Below are positions 7,948-15,291 of a stretch of 28,735 nt of DNA, in pieces (positions within the stretch are counted from its first letter, which is position 1; every line of letters begins with the position of its first letter). Origin of the DNA: Candidatus Nomurabacteria bacterium RIFCSPHIGHO2_01_FULL_39_10 (GTDB lineage Bacteria; Patescibacteriota; Minisyncoccia; Phycocordibacterales; UBA9973); the NCBI GenBank assembly GCA_001786805.1, contig MFTJ01000056.1, positions 1-28,735 on the forward strand, written 5' to 3'. The position numbers were made by a program, and so were the translations under genes. The notes under the pieces were generated by a model. It was not told the origin of the DNA, made no database searches, and saw nothing but the letters and a program-made list of their open reading frames with translations.

Positions 7948-9087
7948 ATGAATAATGTATTTAAAAATTTGTTATCGAAAATAAGCAAGTTTCGAGATGG
8001 CGGAGAGGCTAGCGCTGTCGGTATAGACATTGGTTCATCGGCCATCAAGGTTGTGGAGATAAAAAAGAAGGGCGGCAGGGCAATACTTGAGACTTACGGA
8101 TCCATAGCTCTAGGTCCTTATGACTCGCTCGATGTGGGAAGGGTCACCAATCTGTCCGTTGAAAAGCTGGCGGAAGCCCTGAAGGAAGTTATCAAACAAT
8201 CCGGAGTTGCTGCTGCTTCGGCGGGGTTTTCTATTCCTGTGCAATCAAGCCTGATTTTTCCGATTGAACTTCCAGTGCAAGCGGAAGGGAAAGAAATGGC
8301 GGCAATTGTTTCCACGGAAGCCCGCAAATATATTCCGGTGCCTATCACGGAAGTTTCTCTTGATTATTTTGTATTGCCCAAGAAAGAAGCTTCTTTTGAA
8401 GAAATGAATATCACCGTGAATGATTCAAATGTTCCGCAAAAACCGACAGAAAAAACAGGCGTGCTTGTTGTCGCGACTCAGAATGATGCGACTTCTAAAT
8501 ATCGCTCCATCGTTTCTGAGAGCGGGCTTTCAGCATCCTTTTTTGAGATTGAAGTATTTTCTTCAATTAGAGCAAATTTTGAACACGAACTTTCTCCGGT
8601 TCTCTTGATGGATTTTGGCGCATCGCGCACCAAACTTTCCATTGTTGAGTTTGGCATGATAAAAAATTATCACACCATAGAAAGAGGGGGAGCCGATATT
8701 TCAGACTCTATTTCCAAATCTCTCAGCATTCCCTTTTCGGAAGCGGAAAAAATGAAAAAAGAATTCGGTCTTTTTGGCAATCCGACAGAAAAAAGTCTTT
8801 CAGATATTATTAAAATTCATATAGATTACATTCTTTCTGAAACCAATAGCGTGCTTTTGGGGTATGAGAAGAAATACAATAGAACTATCAGCAAGATAAT
8901 ATTCTCCGGTGGAGGTTCTCTTCTTAAAGGGCTTAAAGAGTCGGCTACAAGCAATTTCCGGGTTGAAATAGAAGTCGGCCTGCCGTTTTCCACGGTTCAT
9001 GCCCCCGAATTTTTAGCTAAAGTTCTAGAAACTATGGGTTCCGAGTTCGCAGTCGCCTTAGGACTTGCCTTGAGAAAATTGCAGTAG
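7948..9087 (+). CDS. pilM: Type IV pilus assembly protein PilM (actin-like ATPase)
   Basis: 379 aa from ATG 7948. An upstream in-frame extension to 7837 overlaps comF on the other strand and is not conserved-looking. AVGIDIGSSAIKVVEI near residue 24 is the phosphate-1 loop of the actin/FtsA fold. LLMDFGASRTKLSIV is the second phosphate loop and IIFSGGGSLLKGL the adenosine loop. PilM is cytoplasmic, binds the N-terminus of PilN and links the inner-membrane platform to the motor ATPases. It is first in the pil cluster; pilN, normally adjacent, is displaced by about 1.1 kb holding a small gene and a transposase unit. Confidence 0.92.
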   Translation: MNNVFKNLLSKISKFRDGGEASAVGIDIGSSAIKVVEIKKKGGRAILETYGSIALGPYDSLDVGRVTNLSVEKLAEALKEVIKQSGVAAASAGFSIPVQSSLIFPIELPVQAEGKEMAAIVSTEARKYIPVPITEVSLDYFVLPKKEASFEEMNITVNDSNVPQKPTEKTGVLVVATQNDATSKYRSIVSESGLSASFFEIEVFSSIRANFEHELSPVLLMDFGASRTKLSIVEFGMIKNYHTIERGGADISDSISKSLSIPFSEAEKMKKEFGLFGNPTEKSLSDIIKIHIDYILSETNSVLLGYEKKYNRTISKIIFSGGGSLLKGLKESATSNFRVEIEVGLPFSTVHAPEFLAKVLETMGSEFAVALGLALRKLQ

Positions 9088-9093
9088 GGGGTG

Positions 9094-9099
9094 TATAAT
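9094..9099 (+). promoter_or_regulatory. -10 box upstream of the 78-aa gene
   Basis: TATAAT preceded directly by GTG, 29 nt before the ATG at 9129. Expected leader is about 23 nt and contains no Shine-Dalgarno sequence. Confidence 0.45.
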
Positions 9100-9128
9100 A
9101 AGAGAATTAATCATTAACTAAAAAATAT

Positions 9129-9365
9129 ATGAATAATCTAGAGAGGATGGAGAGTCCCAAAAAAGTAGCGGAAAAGGTTCTACCGTTAACAAAAGAGGTA
9201 AAGGAGAAGATAAGGCAAAAATTAGAAGAAAAAAAAGAAGAATTAAAAAGATTTCAACTGATTTTAGAAAATGAAGGAGACCGATTACGTCAAAAAAGAC
9301 TAGGAGATAAGTCAGCAACTCTTTTAGTTGAAATAGGAGAACTTGAATCAAAATTACGGTGGTAA
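9129..9365 (+). CDS. Small charged helical protein of unknown function
   Basis: 78 aa, not recognised. Rich in Lys and Glu (EKIRQKLEEKKEELKRF), predicted to be one long helix or coiled coil with no Cys, no membrane segment and no known motif. A -10 box precedes it and a small hairpin with a T-run follows it at 9430-9447, so it looks like a single-gene transcription unit. It lies between pilM and the RAYT element and interrupts the pil operon. It could be cargo that arrived near the transposase, or a spurious frame; the promoter and terminator argue for a real gene. Confidence 0.5.
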   Translation: MNNLERMESPKKVAEKVLPLTKEVKEKIRQKLEEKKEELKRFQLILENEGDRLRQKRLGDKSATLLVEIGELESKLRW

Positions 9366-9377
9366 AAGCTGGATGAT

Positions 9378-9417
9378 AAACTAGCAAACTAGCTAGAACC
9401 GAAACTAGCTAGAACCG
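9378..9417 (+). repeat. Left REP-like repeats of the RAYT unit
   Basis: Two exact tandem copies of the 16-mer AAACTAGCTAGAACCG (9386-9401, 9402-9417) preceded by a partial copy AAACTAGC (9378-9385). The core CTAGCTAG is itself palindromic and recurs in the right-end palindrome. Confidence 0.75.
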
Positions 9418-9429
9418 TTCCCTTTAGTT

Positions 9430-9447
9430 ACCCTTCAAGGGTTTTTT
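9430..9447 (+). terminator. Short intrinsic terminator-like hairpin after the 78-aa gene
   Basis: ACCCT-TCA-AGGGT stem-loop directly followed by six T. The stem is only 5 bp, so it is a weak terminator at best. It lies between the left repeats and the transposase promoter. Confidence 0.45.
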
Positions 9448-9450
9448 GTT

Positions 9451-9459
9451 TGATATAAT
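9451..9459 (+). promoter_or_regulatory. Extended -10 promoter for the RAYT transposase
   Basis: TGATATAAT, a perfect extended -10, ending 10 nt before the ATG at 9470. The predicted leader is about 3-4 nt and lacks a Shine-Dalgarno sequence. Confidence 0.55.
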
Positions 9460-9469
9460 TATAGATAGA

Positions 9470-10150
9470 ATGTTTAGAAAAGATTCTTTTGTTCCGGGAG
9501 AATATTACCATATTTATAATCGCGGGATAGATAAGCGAATTATTTTTAAGTCTGTTCACGATTACCGACGTTTTATGATGTTGCTTTATGTTGCAAATTC
9601 CGACGAACCAATCAAACTGGATAATTTTCTAAATATTTTGCATAAAAGTTATCAAGAAGTTTTTTCTTGCGAGAGAGGTAAACAACTTGTTTCCATCGGC
9701 GCTTGGGGTACTATGCCGAACCATTTTCATATTTTAGTTAAAGAAGAGATGGAAGGCGGAATAACTAAATTCATGAGGAAGTTGGGTGTGGCATATTCAA
9801 TGTATTTCAACATCAAATATCAAAGAACAGGCAGTTTATTTGGCGGATTATTTAAAGCAAAAAATATCTCAAATGACAGTTATTTAAAACATCTTTTTGG
9901 ATATATCTCTTTAAATTCTTTGGATTTAGAATTTCCGGAGTGGGAAGGATTGGCAGGGAATCAAAATCCTAAAGCTTGGCGGGAATTTTTGAAAAAGTAT
10001 CAGTACTCAAGCTTCTTAGATTACTCTGGGATTGAAAGGTGTGAAAGTAATATTTTAAATAAAGCAGCTTTCCCTGAATATTTTTTAAACCACAAAGACT
10101 TTGAGGACTTTATAGAAAGTTACCTATCTTTTGATCCACCCACTAGCTAG
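9470..10150 (+). CDS. REP-associated tyrosine transposase (RAYT, IS200-like HUH nuclease)
   Basis: 226 aa from ATG 9470. It begins PGEYYHIYNRG, typical of the Y1_Tnp/RAYT family. The HUH pair lies in MPNHFHIL (H85, H87). A helix AYSMYFNIKYQRTGSLFGG carries candidate catalytic tyrosines Y109 and Y112, and the following LFGGLFKAK corresponds to the family's LW-x-GRFKS-like block. These enzymes nick single-stranded DNA next to REP hairpins through a Tyr-DNA link. The last codons, including the TAG stop, lie inside the right palindrome, so gene and recognition hairpin overlap physically. No TnpB or other cargo is present. Domestication versus mobility cannot be decided from one copy. Confidence 0.85.
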   Translation: MFRKDSFVPGEYYHIYNRGIDKRIIFKSVHDYRRFMMLLYVANSDEPIKLDNFLNILHKSYQEVFSCERGKQLVSIGAWGTMPNHFHILVKEEMEGGITKFMRKLGVAYSMYFNIKYQRTGSLFGGLFKAKNISNDSYLKHLFGYISLNSLDLEFPEWEGLAGNQNPKAWREFLKKYQYSSFLDYSGIERCESNILNKAAFPEYFLNHKDFEDFIESYLSFDPPTS

Positions 10151-10170
10151 AACGGTTCTAGCTAGTGGGT
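10138..10170. repeat. Right REP-like perfect palindrome overlapping the RAYT stop codon
   Basis: Two 16-nt arms, ACCCACTAGCTAGAAC (10138-10153) and its exact reverse complement (10155-10170), around a single central G. There is no T-run after it, so it is not a standard terminator. The RAYT stop TAG is at 10148-10150 inside the left arm. Confidence 0.85.
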
Positions 10171-10217
10171 TGCTGGATGAGAGGTTATGCACATTATATT
10201 TCACTAAAGTTGGGTTT

Positions 10218-10228
10218 TATAATATAAT
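10218..10228 (+). promoter_or_regulatory. Tandem -10 boxes driving pilN onward
   Basis: Two overlapping perfect TATAAT boxes (10218-10223, 10223-10228) lie 13 and 8 nt before the pilN-like ATG at 10237. Predicted leaders are about 7 and 2 nt. They would restore expression downstream of the RAYT insertion. Confidence 0.5.
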
Positions 10229-10236
10229 AAGGTACA

Positions 10237-10848
10237 ATGGAGCCAAATTTTCAAACATCCTTTATACCCAAAAAGCCGATGGTGGAAGAACGCGATGCCC
10301 CAGCCCATTCCATCAGTATTTTCACCATCATTGCCATTTTTGTTTTGTTTGCTGTAATTCTGACAACCGGTGGTTTTTATTTGTGGAGGGAAAAGATAAA
10401 GGAAAATATTACGCAGAAGGAGAGTGAACTAAATCTGGCAAAGGGTCGCTTTGAGCAGAAAAAAATCGAAAAGCTTCAGTTGCTGGACAAGCGCTTGCGC
10501 GCATCAACTGAAATTCTCTCTCGCCATGTATCTATCACCCCAGTTTTTGAAGCTCTTTCCGCTCTTACCATGAAAACGGTTCGTTTCAATCAATTTAGTT
10601 ATGATTTGGGAACCGAAAAAGATGCCAAGGTTTCAATTAAAATGAGCGGGATTGCGGTAGGTTACCGTTCTGTGGCTCTGCAGTCTGACCTCTTTGGCAC
10701 AAAAGATGAGGGTAAAAGTTTCATAGATCCTGTTTTTTCCAACCTTAAGCTTGATGATAAAGGAAATGTTCTTTTTGATTTAGAATTTTTGGTCGATCCG
10801 GGCTTTGTCAACTATAAGCAGACAATTTTAACGAAAAGTTCAAGTTAA
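10237..10848 (+). CDS. pilN: PilN-like type IV pilus inner-membrane protein
   Basis: 203 aa. A short cytoplasmic N-terminus (about 25 residues) is followed by one membrane helix (about 26-50), a Lys/Glu-rich coiled-coil segment (51-90) and a mixed alpha/beta periplasm-side domain, the PilN/GspL-C architecture. PilN contacts PilM in the cytoplasm and PilO outside. Sequence conservation is weak, so the name rests on topology and position between pilM and a PilO-like gene. It is 4 nt ahead of the next gene. Confidence 0.65.
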   Translation: MEPNFQTSFIPKKPMVEERDAPAHSISIFTIIAIFVLFAVILTTGGFYLWREKIKENITQKESELNLAKGRFEQKKIEKLQLLDKRLRASTEILSRHVSITPVFEALSALTMKTVRFNQFSYDLGTEKDAKVSIKMSGIAVGYRSVALQSDLFGTKDEGKSFIDPVFSNLKLDDKGNVLFDLEFLVDPGFVNYKQTILTKSSS

Positions 10849-10852
10849 TTTT

Positions 10853-11524
10853 ATGACGAGATTCATAATCCCAACTATTTTGATAGGAATCAGTGTCGCT
10901 GTTTTTTTTGTATTTACTAAGCCTATTTATTATTCGGATAGTCCTGATTCTCCCGGAATTGCGGCGCTTCAAGCGAAGATGGATTCTTTTAATGAAGCTC
11001 TCGATAATTCACACACGCTTGAAAAGCAGCGTGACGCGTTAACTGTCAAAGAAAATGCCATTGACCCGAATAATTTAATAAAGCTTAGCAAACTTCTACC
11101 TGAAAATATTGACAACATACGTCTGATTCTGGAGATAGAGAAAATAGCTCTGCCTTATGGCATGGTTCTAAAAGATGTACAGTACAGTAATACGCCTGCT
11201 GTCGCTACTGCCGCTCCCGGTACTGCAAAAGGCATCGTATCTGCTGCGTCCGCTCTACCCGCATCTAATCCGGCTCCGGTCGTACAAAAGGGCGGGTCAG
11301 CTCAAGCTTTTAGCAAAGATTATGGAATATGGGATTTGTCGTTTTCCACGACGGGTACTTACAATAATTTTCTCAATTTTACAAGAGATATAGAAAATAA
11401 TTTAAGGATTGTGGACATATCCTCAATTAAATTCTCCTCCAGCGCAAGTTCTAGTTCCAGTTCAACTTTGCCGGAATCTTACAAATATGATTTCAAGATT
11501 AAAACTTACTGGTTAAAAAAATAA
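10853..11524 (+). CDS. pilO: PilO-like type IV pilus inner-membrane protein
   Basis: 223 aa with an N-terminal membrane helix (about 4-22), a helical segment with heptad character (about 37-65), a low-complexity Ala/Pro-rich linker (about 105-145), and a final domain starting YGIWDLSFSTTGTYNNFLNF that resembles the ferredoxin-like PilO/GspM domain. It ends with a Ser-rich loop before a last strand. It should pair with the PilN-like protein to form the alignment complex. Named from fold-level resemblance and order. Confidence 0.62.
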   Translation: MTRFIIPTILIGISVAVFFVFTKPIYYSDSPDSPGIAALQAKMDSFNEALDNSHTLEKQRDALTVKENAIDPNNLIKLSKLLPENIDNIRLILEIEKIALPYGMVLKDVQYSNTPAVATAAPGTAKGIVSAASALPASNPAPVVQKGGSAQAFSKDYGIWDLSFSTTGTYNNFLNFTRDIENNLRIVDISSIKFSSSASSSSSSTLPESYKYDFKIKTYWLKK

Positions 11525-11525
11525 A

Positions 11526-11918
11526 ATGTCAAAAATAAGAAACATTATAATATTCATAGTTATCGGAGTGGCGCTTGTTCTGGTTTATATTTTTTTCATA
11601 AAGCCATCTGATAAGGGCGAGGCACCTTCCTTGGTTTCTTCGTCTCCGTCTGCCGTAACAAATACGGCGGTTTTAGCTGACAATTCAGAAATTGCTCAAG
11701 AATTTCTTACTCTACTTCTCTCTGTTAGAAGTATAAAATTAAACGATGCCATTTTTTCCGATAAAGCATTTGACGCCTTACTTGAAACTCCTGTTGATCT
11801 TGTACAAGATGGAACCGAAGGCAGACCGAATCCGTTTGCTCCGCTTGGAAGCGATGTTATTGCTTCAGAGAATGACGCCGTCGCCGGCGCAAATACAAAA
11901 TCTCCTTTAACCCCTTAA
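11526..11918 (+). CDS. Small PilP-like membrane-anchored protein
   Basis: 130 aa: one N-terminal membrane helix (about 6-26), then a Ser/Ala-rich region and a short conserved-looking stretch RSIKLNDAIFSDKAFDALL followed by EGRPNPFAPLG. The R-x-P-F near the end recalls the R-D-P-F segment of PilP lipoproteins, but there is no lipobox. Its place between PilO-like and pilB genes fits a fourth platform component. The 1-nt gap to pilO and the 7-nt gap to pilB suggest co-translation. Function inferred only from position. Confidence 0.55.
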   Translation: MSKIRNIIIFIVIGVALVLVYIFFIKPSDKGEAPSLVSSSPSAVTNTAVLADNSEIAQEFLTLLLSVRSIKLNDAIFSDKAFDALLETPVDLVQDGTEGRPNPFAPLGSDVIASENDAVAGANTKSPLTP

Positions 11919-11925
11919 TTTGATT

Positions 11926-13665
11926 ATGAGTTTTTTAGAAGAGTTAACTAAAGAGGGTGTAATTGAAAAGAGCCGGATAGGCGAGATTAAAAACCGCGCG
12001 GAAGAAAAATTTAACGGGAACATTGATGAAGCTTTGATTGAAGCCGGGGTGCCGGAGGAAAAAATTCTTGAGGCAAAGGGCAAGTATTTACAAATGCCGA
12101 CCAGAAAAGTGGACATGGAAAGGTCTTCTTTCAATGCCCTGAAATATGTCTCAGAAGATTCGGCCGCTCATTACCATTTTGCTCCGATTGAATTGAAGGA
12201 AGGAATATTGGAAGTGGGTGTCACGGACGGAGAGAATGTTCAGACGATGGATGCGCTTCAATTTATTTCCACCAAACTTGGCATTCCCTTTAAGATATAT
12301 TTAATTTCCAAAAGCGATTTTGAGGGTATCATGCAGGCTTACAAAGGGATGGGAACCCAAGTGGAAGAAGCTCTTAGCGAATTAACCCAAGATGAAACTA
12401 AGGGTGTTAACGAGGAAAATTTAAGCAAAGAGATTAAGAATATAAAACCGGGCGAGGAAGGGAAGATAGTGGAAGATGCGCCAGTTATAAAAATTGTGGC
12501 GGTAATACTGCGTAATGCCATTGAAGGCAATGCCTCCGATATTCATATTGAGTTTACCGGAGAAAAAGTGAAAGTCCGTTTTCGCGTAGACGGAACGCTT
12601 CACACCACCATAGTATTGCCGCCGAGTATTTACAGCGGAATAGTGGCGCGGGTAAAAATTCTGGCTAAGCTCCGGCTGGATGAAAAAAGGAAACCGCAGG
12701 ATGGGTCTTTCAGCGCGAATATTGACGGACGCAAAGTTGATTTTCGTGTTTCTACCATGCCGGCATATTATGGCGAGAAAGTCGTTATGCGAATACTGGA
12801 TTCGGAAAAAGGAGTAAAGCCCTTGGACCAGCTGGGTCTGTCAAAAACCAATCTTGCTCTAATCAAGGAAGCTTTAGGCAAGCCATACGGACTTATTTTA
12901 ATTACCGGTCCAACTGGTTCAGGAAAATCTACAACGCTGTATTCAATGATGAACGAGCTTGATAAGGAAAAAAGCAACATTGTTTCTCTGGAGGACCCTG
13001 TGGAATACCATATGCCCGACATCAACCAGTCGCAGATGATGCCTGAAATAGGATATACCTTTGCTTCCGGACTCCGCTCTATCCTTCGCCAGGACCCGGA
13101 TATAATAATGGTTGGAGAAATACGCGATAAAGAAACAGCCCAGCTTGCCATTCAGGCGGCTTTGACCGGGCACCTTGTTCTTTCCACGCTCCATACGAAT
13201 AACGCTATTGGCGCAGTGCCTCGCTTGGTTGATATGGGCGTTGATCCATATTTGATTGCGCCGACCCTTATCCTTTCCATCGCTCAACGTCTCGCCCGAT
13301 TGACTTGCGCAAGTTCCAGAAAACTTGTGCCGATGGATCCGAGCATTAAAATGCAGATTGAAGACCAAATGCAGGATTTGCCGGATGAATTTAAGAAAGA
13401 AATTGAAATTAAAGACCAAATGTACGACACAGTTCCGTCCAATGAATGTTCTTCCGGCACCAGAGGCCGCATTGCTGTTTTTGAAATGTTTAAAGTAGAC
13501 AAGGAAATGCAGGGCGTGATATTAAAAAGTCCTACCAATGGAGAGATTTACAAAGTGGCTCGAAAAAAGGGTATGCTGATGATGCGTGAAGACGCTATGC
13601 AGAAATCTCTGCAGGGCATCATTCCTTTCACTGAAGTATATAATTTTAGCAATGAGAATGAGTAA
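11926..13665 (+). CDS. pilB: Type IV pilus extension ATPase PilB
   Basis: 579 aa from ATG 11926; a TTG two codons upstream is less likely. Residues about 1-150 form an MshEN-like N-terminal domain. The GspE/PilB ATPase core has Walker A GPTGSGKST (328-336), an Asp box, the DP-box LRQDPDIIMVGEIRDKETA and the His box TGHLVLSTLHTNNA. PilB hydrolyses ATP to push pilin subunits into the fibre through PilC. The tetracysteine zinc site normally found after the His box is reduced: only C461 (CASS) and C508 (ECSS) remain of two C-x-x-C pairs. The rest is canonical. Confidence 0.95.
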   Translation: MSFLEELTKEGVIEKSRIGEIKNRAEEKFNGNIDEALIEAGVPEEKILEAKGKYLQMPTRKVDMERSSFNALKYVSEDSAAHYHFAPIELKEGILEVGVTDGENVQTMDALQFISTKLGIPFKIYLISKSDFEGIMQAYKGMGTQVEEALSELTQDETKGVNEENLSKEIKNIKPGEEGKIVEDAPVIKIVAVILRNAIEGNASDIHIEFTGEKVKVRFRVDGTLHTTIVLPPSIYSGIVARVKILAKLRLDEKRKPQDGSFSANIDGRKVDFRVSTMPAYYGEKVVMRILDSEKGVKPLDQLGLSKTNLALIKEALGKPYGLILITGPTGSGKSTTLYSMMNELDKEKSNIVSLEDPVEYHMPDINQSQMMPEIGYTFASGLRSILRQDPDIIMVGEIRDKETAQLAIQAALTGHLVLSTLHTNNAIGAVPRLVDMGVDPYLIAPTLILSIAQRLARLTCASSRKLVPMDPSIKMQIEDQMQDLPDEFKKEIEIKDQMYDTVPSNECSSGTRGRIAVFEMFKVDKEMQGVILKSPTNGEIYKVARKKGMLMMREDAMQKSLQGIIPFTEVYNFSNENE

Positions 13666-13680
13666 AAAGGAATTGTGTAG

Positions 13681-13686
13681 TATAAT
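13681..13686 (+). promoter_or_regulatory. -10 box before the receiver gene
   Basis: TATAAT, 34 nt before the ATG at 13721, giving a leader of about 28 nt. It lets the receiver and pilT be transcribed separately from pilB. Confidence 0.45.
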
Positions 13687-13720
13687 CAGGACAGGTATCA
13701 ATAATATAAAAAGAAACAAT

Positions 13721-14122
13721 ATGGAAGGAGAAAAAAGAAAAATTTTAATAGTTGATGACGACAGCTTTCTTTTGGATATGTATGCGCTGAAATTCAGCCA
13801 AAATAATTTCGAAGTTTATACGGCGTCGAGTGGCGTACAAGCTATAGAAAAAATGCGTGGCGGATTAAAGCCTGATGTGATGCTGATGGATATAATCATG
13901 CCGGAAATGGATGGTTTTGAGATGCTGGCGAAAATAAATGAAGAAAAGTTATGTCCAAATTGCATGAGAATAGTTTTGTCCAACAAAAGCCAGCAGTCGG
14001 ATATCGATGAGGGCAATAAATTGGGGGTATCGGGATATATTGTTAAGGCGAATTCCACTCCGCTGGAAGTGATAAATCAGGTAATAGATATTTTAAGGAA
14101 GAAAGCTGTCATTCCAAAATAG
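13721..14122 (+). CDS. Stand-alone CheY-like response regulator
   Basis: 133 aa, a single receiver domain with no output domain. ILIVDDDSF supplies the acidic Mg pocket, D57 in LMDIIMPEMDG is the phosphoacceptor, IVLSNKSQ carries the conserved Ser, and K in GYIVKANS is the conserved lysine. Longer in-frame starts upstream run through pilB and the -10 box. Located between the extension ATPase pilB and the retraction ATPase pilT, it probably tunes motor activity by protein contact after phosphorylation by a histidine kinase outside this window. The partner is not visible. Confidence 0.9.
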   Translation: MEGEKRKILIVDDDSFLLDMYALKFSQNNFEVYTASSGVQAIEKMRGGLKPDVMLMDIIMPEMDGFEMLAKINEEKLCPNCMRIVLSNKSQQSDIDEGNKLGVSGYIVKANSTPLEVINQVIDILRKKAVIPK

Positions 14123-14128
14123 AAAACC

Positions 14129-15187
14129 ATGGATTATAAAGCAAAACTTGAAGAACTTATTTTGACGGTTATTCGCGAAGGCGGATCCGATTTGCATTTG
14201 GGCGCTAGTCGCGTGCCTGCCATTCGTGTGTCGGGGGAACTGATTTTTCTTGTCAAACATCCTATTTTTACCCAAGAAGACATAATTGGGATTTTGGGTG
14301 AGATATTGTCAAAAGCAAAAATTGACAAATTTATGGAAGAAGAGGAGGCAGATTTTTCTTACGATTTTCGGGGAGAAGCGCGTTTGCGCGGGAACGCTTT
14401 TTTTCAGAAAGGCTTGATTTGCGTGGTCTTTAGGCTAGTGCCCAAAGTGAAAACTCTTGCTGAACTGCATTTGCCTAATATTTTAGCGGACATGGCTCGC
14501 AAGAAACAAGGTTTTTTTCTGGTAGTTGGTCCTGTCGGGCAAGGCAAGTCTACCACTCTTTCAGCAATGGTTGATCTGATTAATAACGAACGGTCTTGCA
14601 ATATAGTAACCATTGAGGACCCGATTGAACATGTGCATGTGCAAAACAAATCCATAATTAATCAGCGCGAAGTCGGCATTGACACCAAAGATTTTCATGT
14701 GGCGCTAAAGTCGGTTTTTCGCGAGGACGTGAATGTTATTCTGATAGGAGAAATGCGCAATTCTGAAACTATCGCGACTGCGGTAACTGCCGCTGAGACA
14801 GGACACCTTGTGCTTTCTACTCTACACACCAACAACGCTTCTCAGACTATAGACAGAATTATCGATTCTTTTCCGGGCAATCAGCAGGACCAAATTCGCA
14901 CTCAGCTGGCGTCTTCGCTTCTCGGTATTTTTTCTCAGAGATTAATTCCGAGAATTACCGGTGGACTTATTCCCGCTTACGAACTACTTTTAAACAATAA
15001 CGCAGTATCCAATTTAATTCGCGAAAAACGCACGCACGAAATAGATGTGGTTATAGAAACAGGAATGGAATCTGGAATGATAGATTTGAATCGTTCACTC
15101 ATGGAGCTTGTGCGCTCGGGAGAAATTTCCATAGAAAATGCGCATCAGTATTCGCTCAATCCAAGAGGGCTTGAGCGGATGATGTGA
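14129..15187 (+). CDS. pilT: Type IV pilus retraction ATPase PilT
   Basis: 352 aa. SDLHLGASRVPAIRVSGEL begins the N-terminal PAS-like domain. Walker A is GPVGQGKST (134-142, where GPTGSGKST is usual), the Asp box region is VTIEDPIEH, Walker B-like FREDVNVILIGEMRNSET, and His box TGHLVLSTLHTNNA. GGLIPAYELLLNN near residue 280 corresponds to the AIRNLIRE-preceding PilT block, followed by SNLIREKRTHEI, a clear PilT signature. PilT disassembles the pilus and drives twitching and DNA uptake. It starts 6 nt after the receiver gene. Confidence 0.94.
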   Translation: MDYKAKLEELILTVIREGGSDLHLGASRVPAIRVSGELIFLVKHPIFTQEDIIGILGEILSKAKIDKFMEEEEADFSYDFRGEARLRGNAFFQKGLICVVFRLVPKVKTLAELHLPNILADMARKKQGFFLVVGPVGQGKSTTLSAMVDLINNERSCNIVTIEDPIEHVHVQNKSIINQREVGIDTKDFHVALKSVFREDVNVILIGEMRNSETIATAVTAAETGHLVLSTLHTNNASQTIDRIIDSFPGNQQDQIRTQLASSLLGIFSQRLIPRITGGLIPAYELLLNNNAVSNLIREKRTHEIDVVIETGMESGMIDLNRSLMELVRSGEISIENAHQYSLNPRGLERMM

Positions 15188-15192
15188 GTAGT

Positions 15193-15284
15193 AGTTGAAA
15201 GTTATCAAGTTCATAAAGTCCATAAAGTAAATGCATTCTGAATTCAACTTTATAAACTTTATAACATTATAAACTTTACGAACT
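15193..15284. repeat. Inverted array of AGTTCATAA-like 8-9-nt units between pilT and pilC
   Basis: 15193-15228 holds direct units such as AGTTGAA, AGTTATCAA, AGTTCATAA and AGTCCATAA. 15243-15284 holds the reverse complement type (ACTTTATAA, ACTTTATAAC, ACTTTACGAACT). The two halves can fold onto each other around 15229-15242. The same unit recurs at 19500-19531 and 28575-28592. Confidence 0.65.
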
Positions 15285-15291
15285 AGACTAT

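Larger units (their letters stand above)
9377..10171 (+). mobile_element. RAYT/REP-type mobile unit inserted between pilM and pilN
   Basis: The unit contains one IS200-like HUH transposase gene. On its left are REP-like direct repeats (9378-9417), on its right a long perfect palindrome (10138-10170) with the same core ACTAGCTAGAAC. The 9-mer GCTGGATGA occurs at both outer edges (9368-9376 and 10172-10180) in direct orientation. It splits the pilM-pilN pair that is normally contiguous, and new -10 boxes right after it can drive pilN onward. Confidence 0.6.

Noticed and set aside
10138..10170. Intrinsic terminator after the transposase
   Set aside because: The stem is strong but lacks a T-run; its core matches the left repeats, so it is better read as a REP end.
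10131..10427. Open frame running from the RAYT end into pilN
   Set aside because: It overlaps pilN in another frame and translates the palindrome; no family resemblance.
12768..13419. Long minus-strand frames opposite pilB
   Set aside because: They mirror the codon pattern of pilB and show no motif or promoter of their own.
15193..15284. CRISPR array or phage attachment site
   Set aside because: Units are 8-9 nt, degenerate and without spacers; no cas genes or integrase are present.
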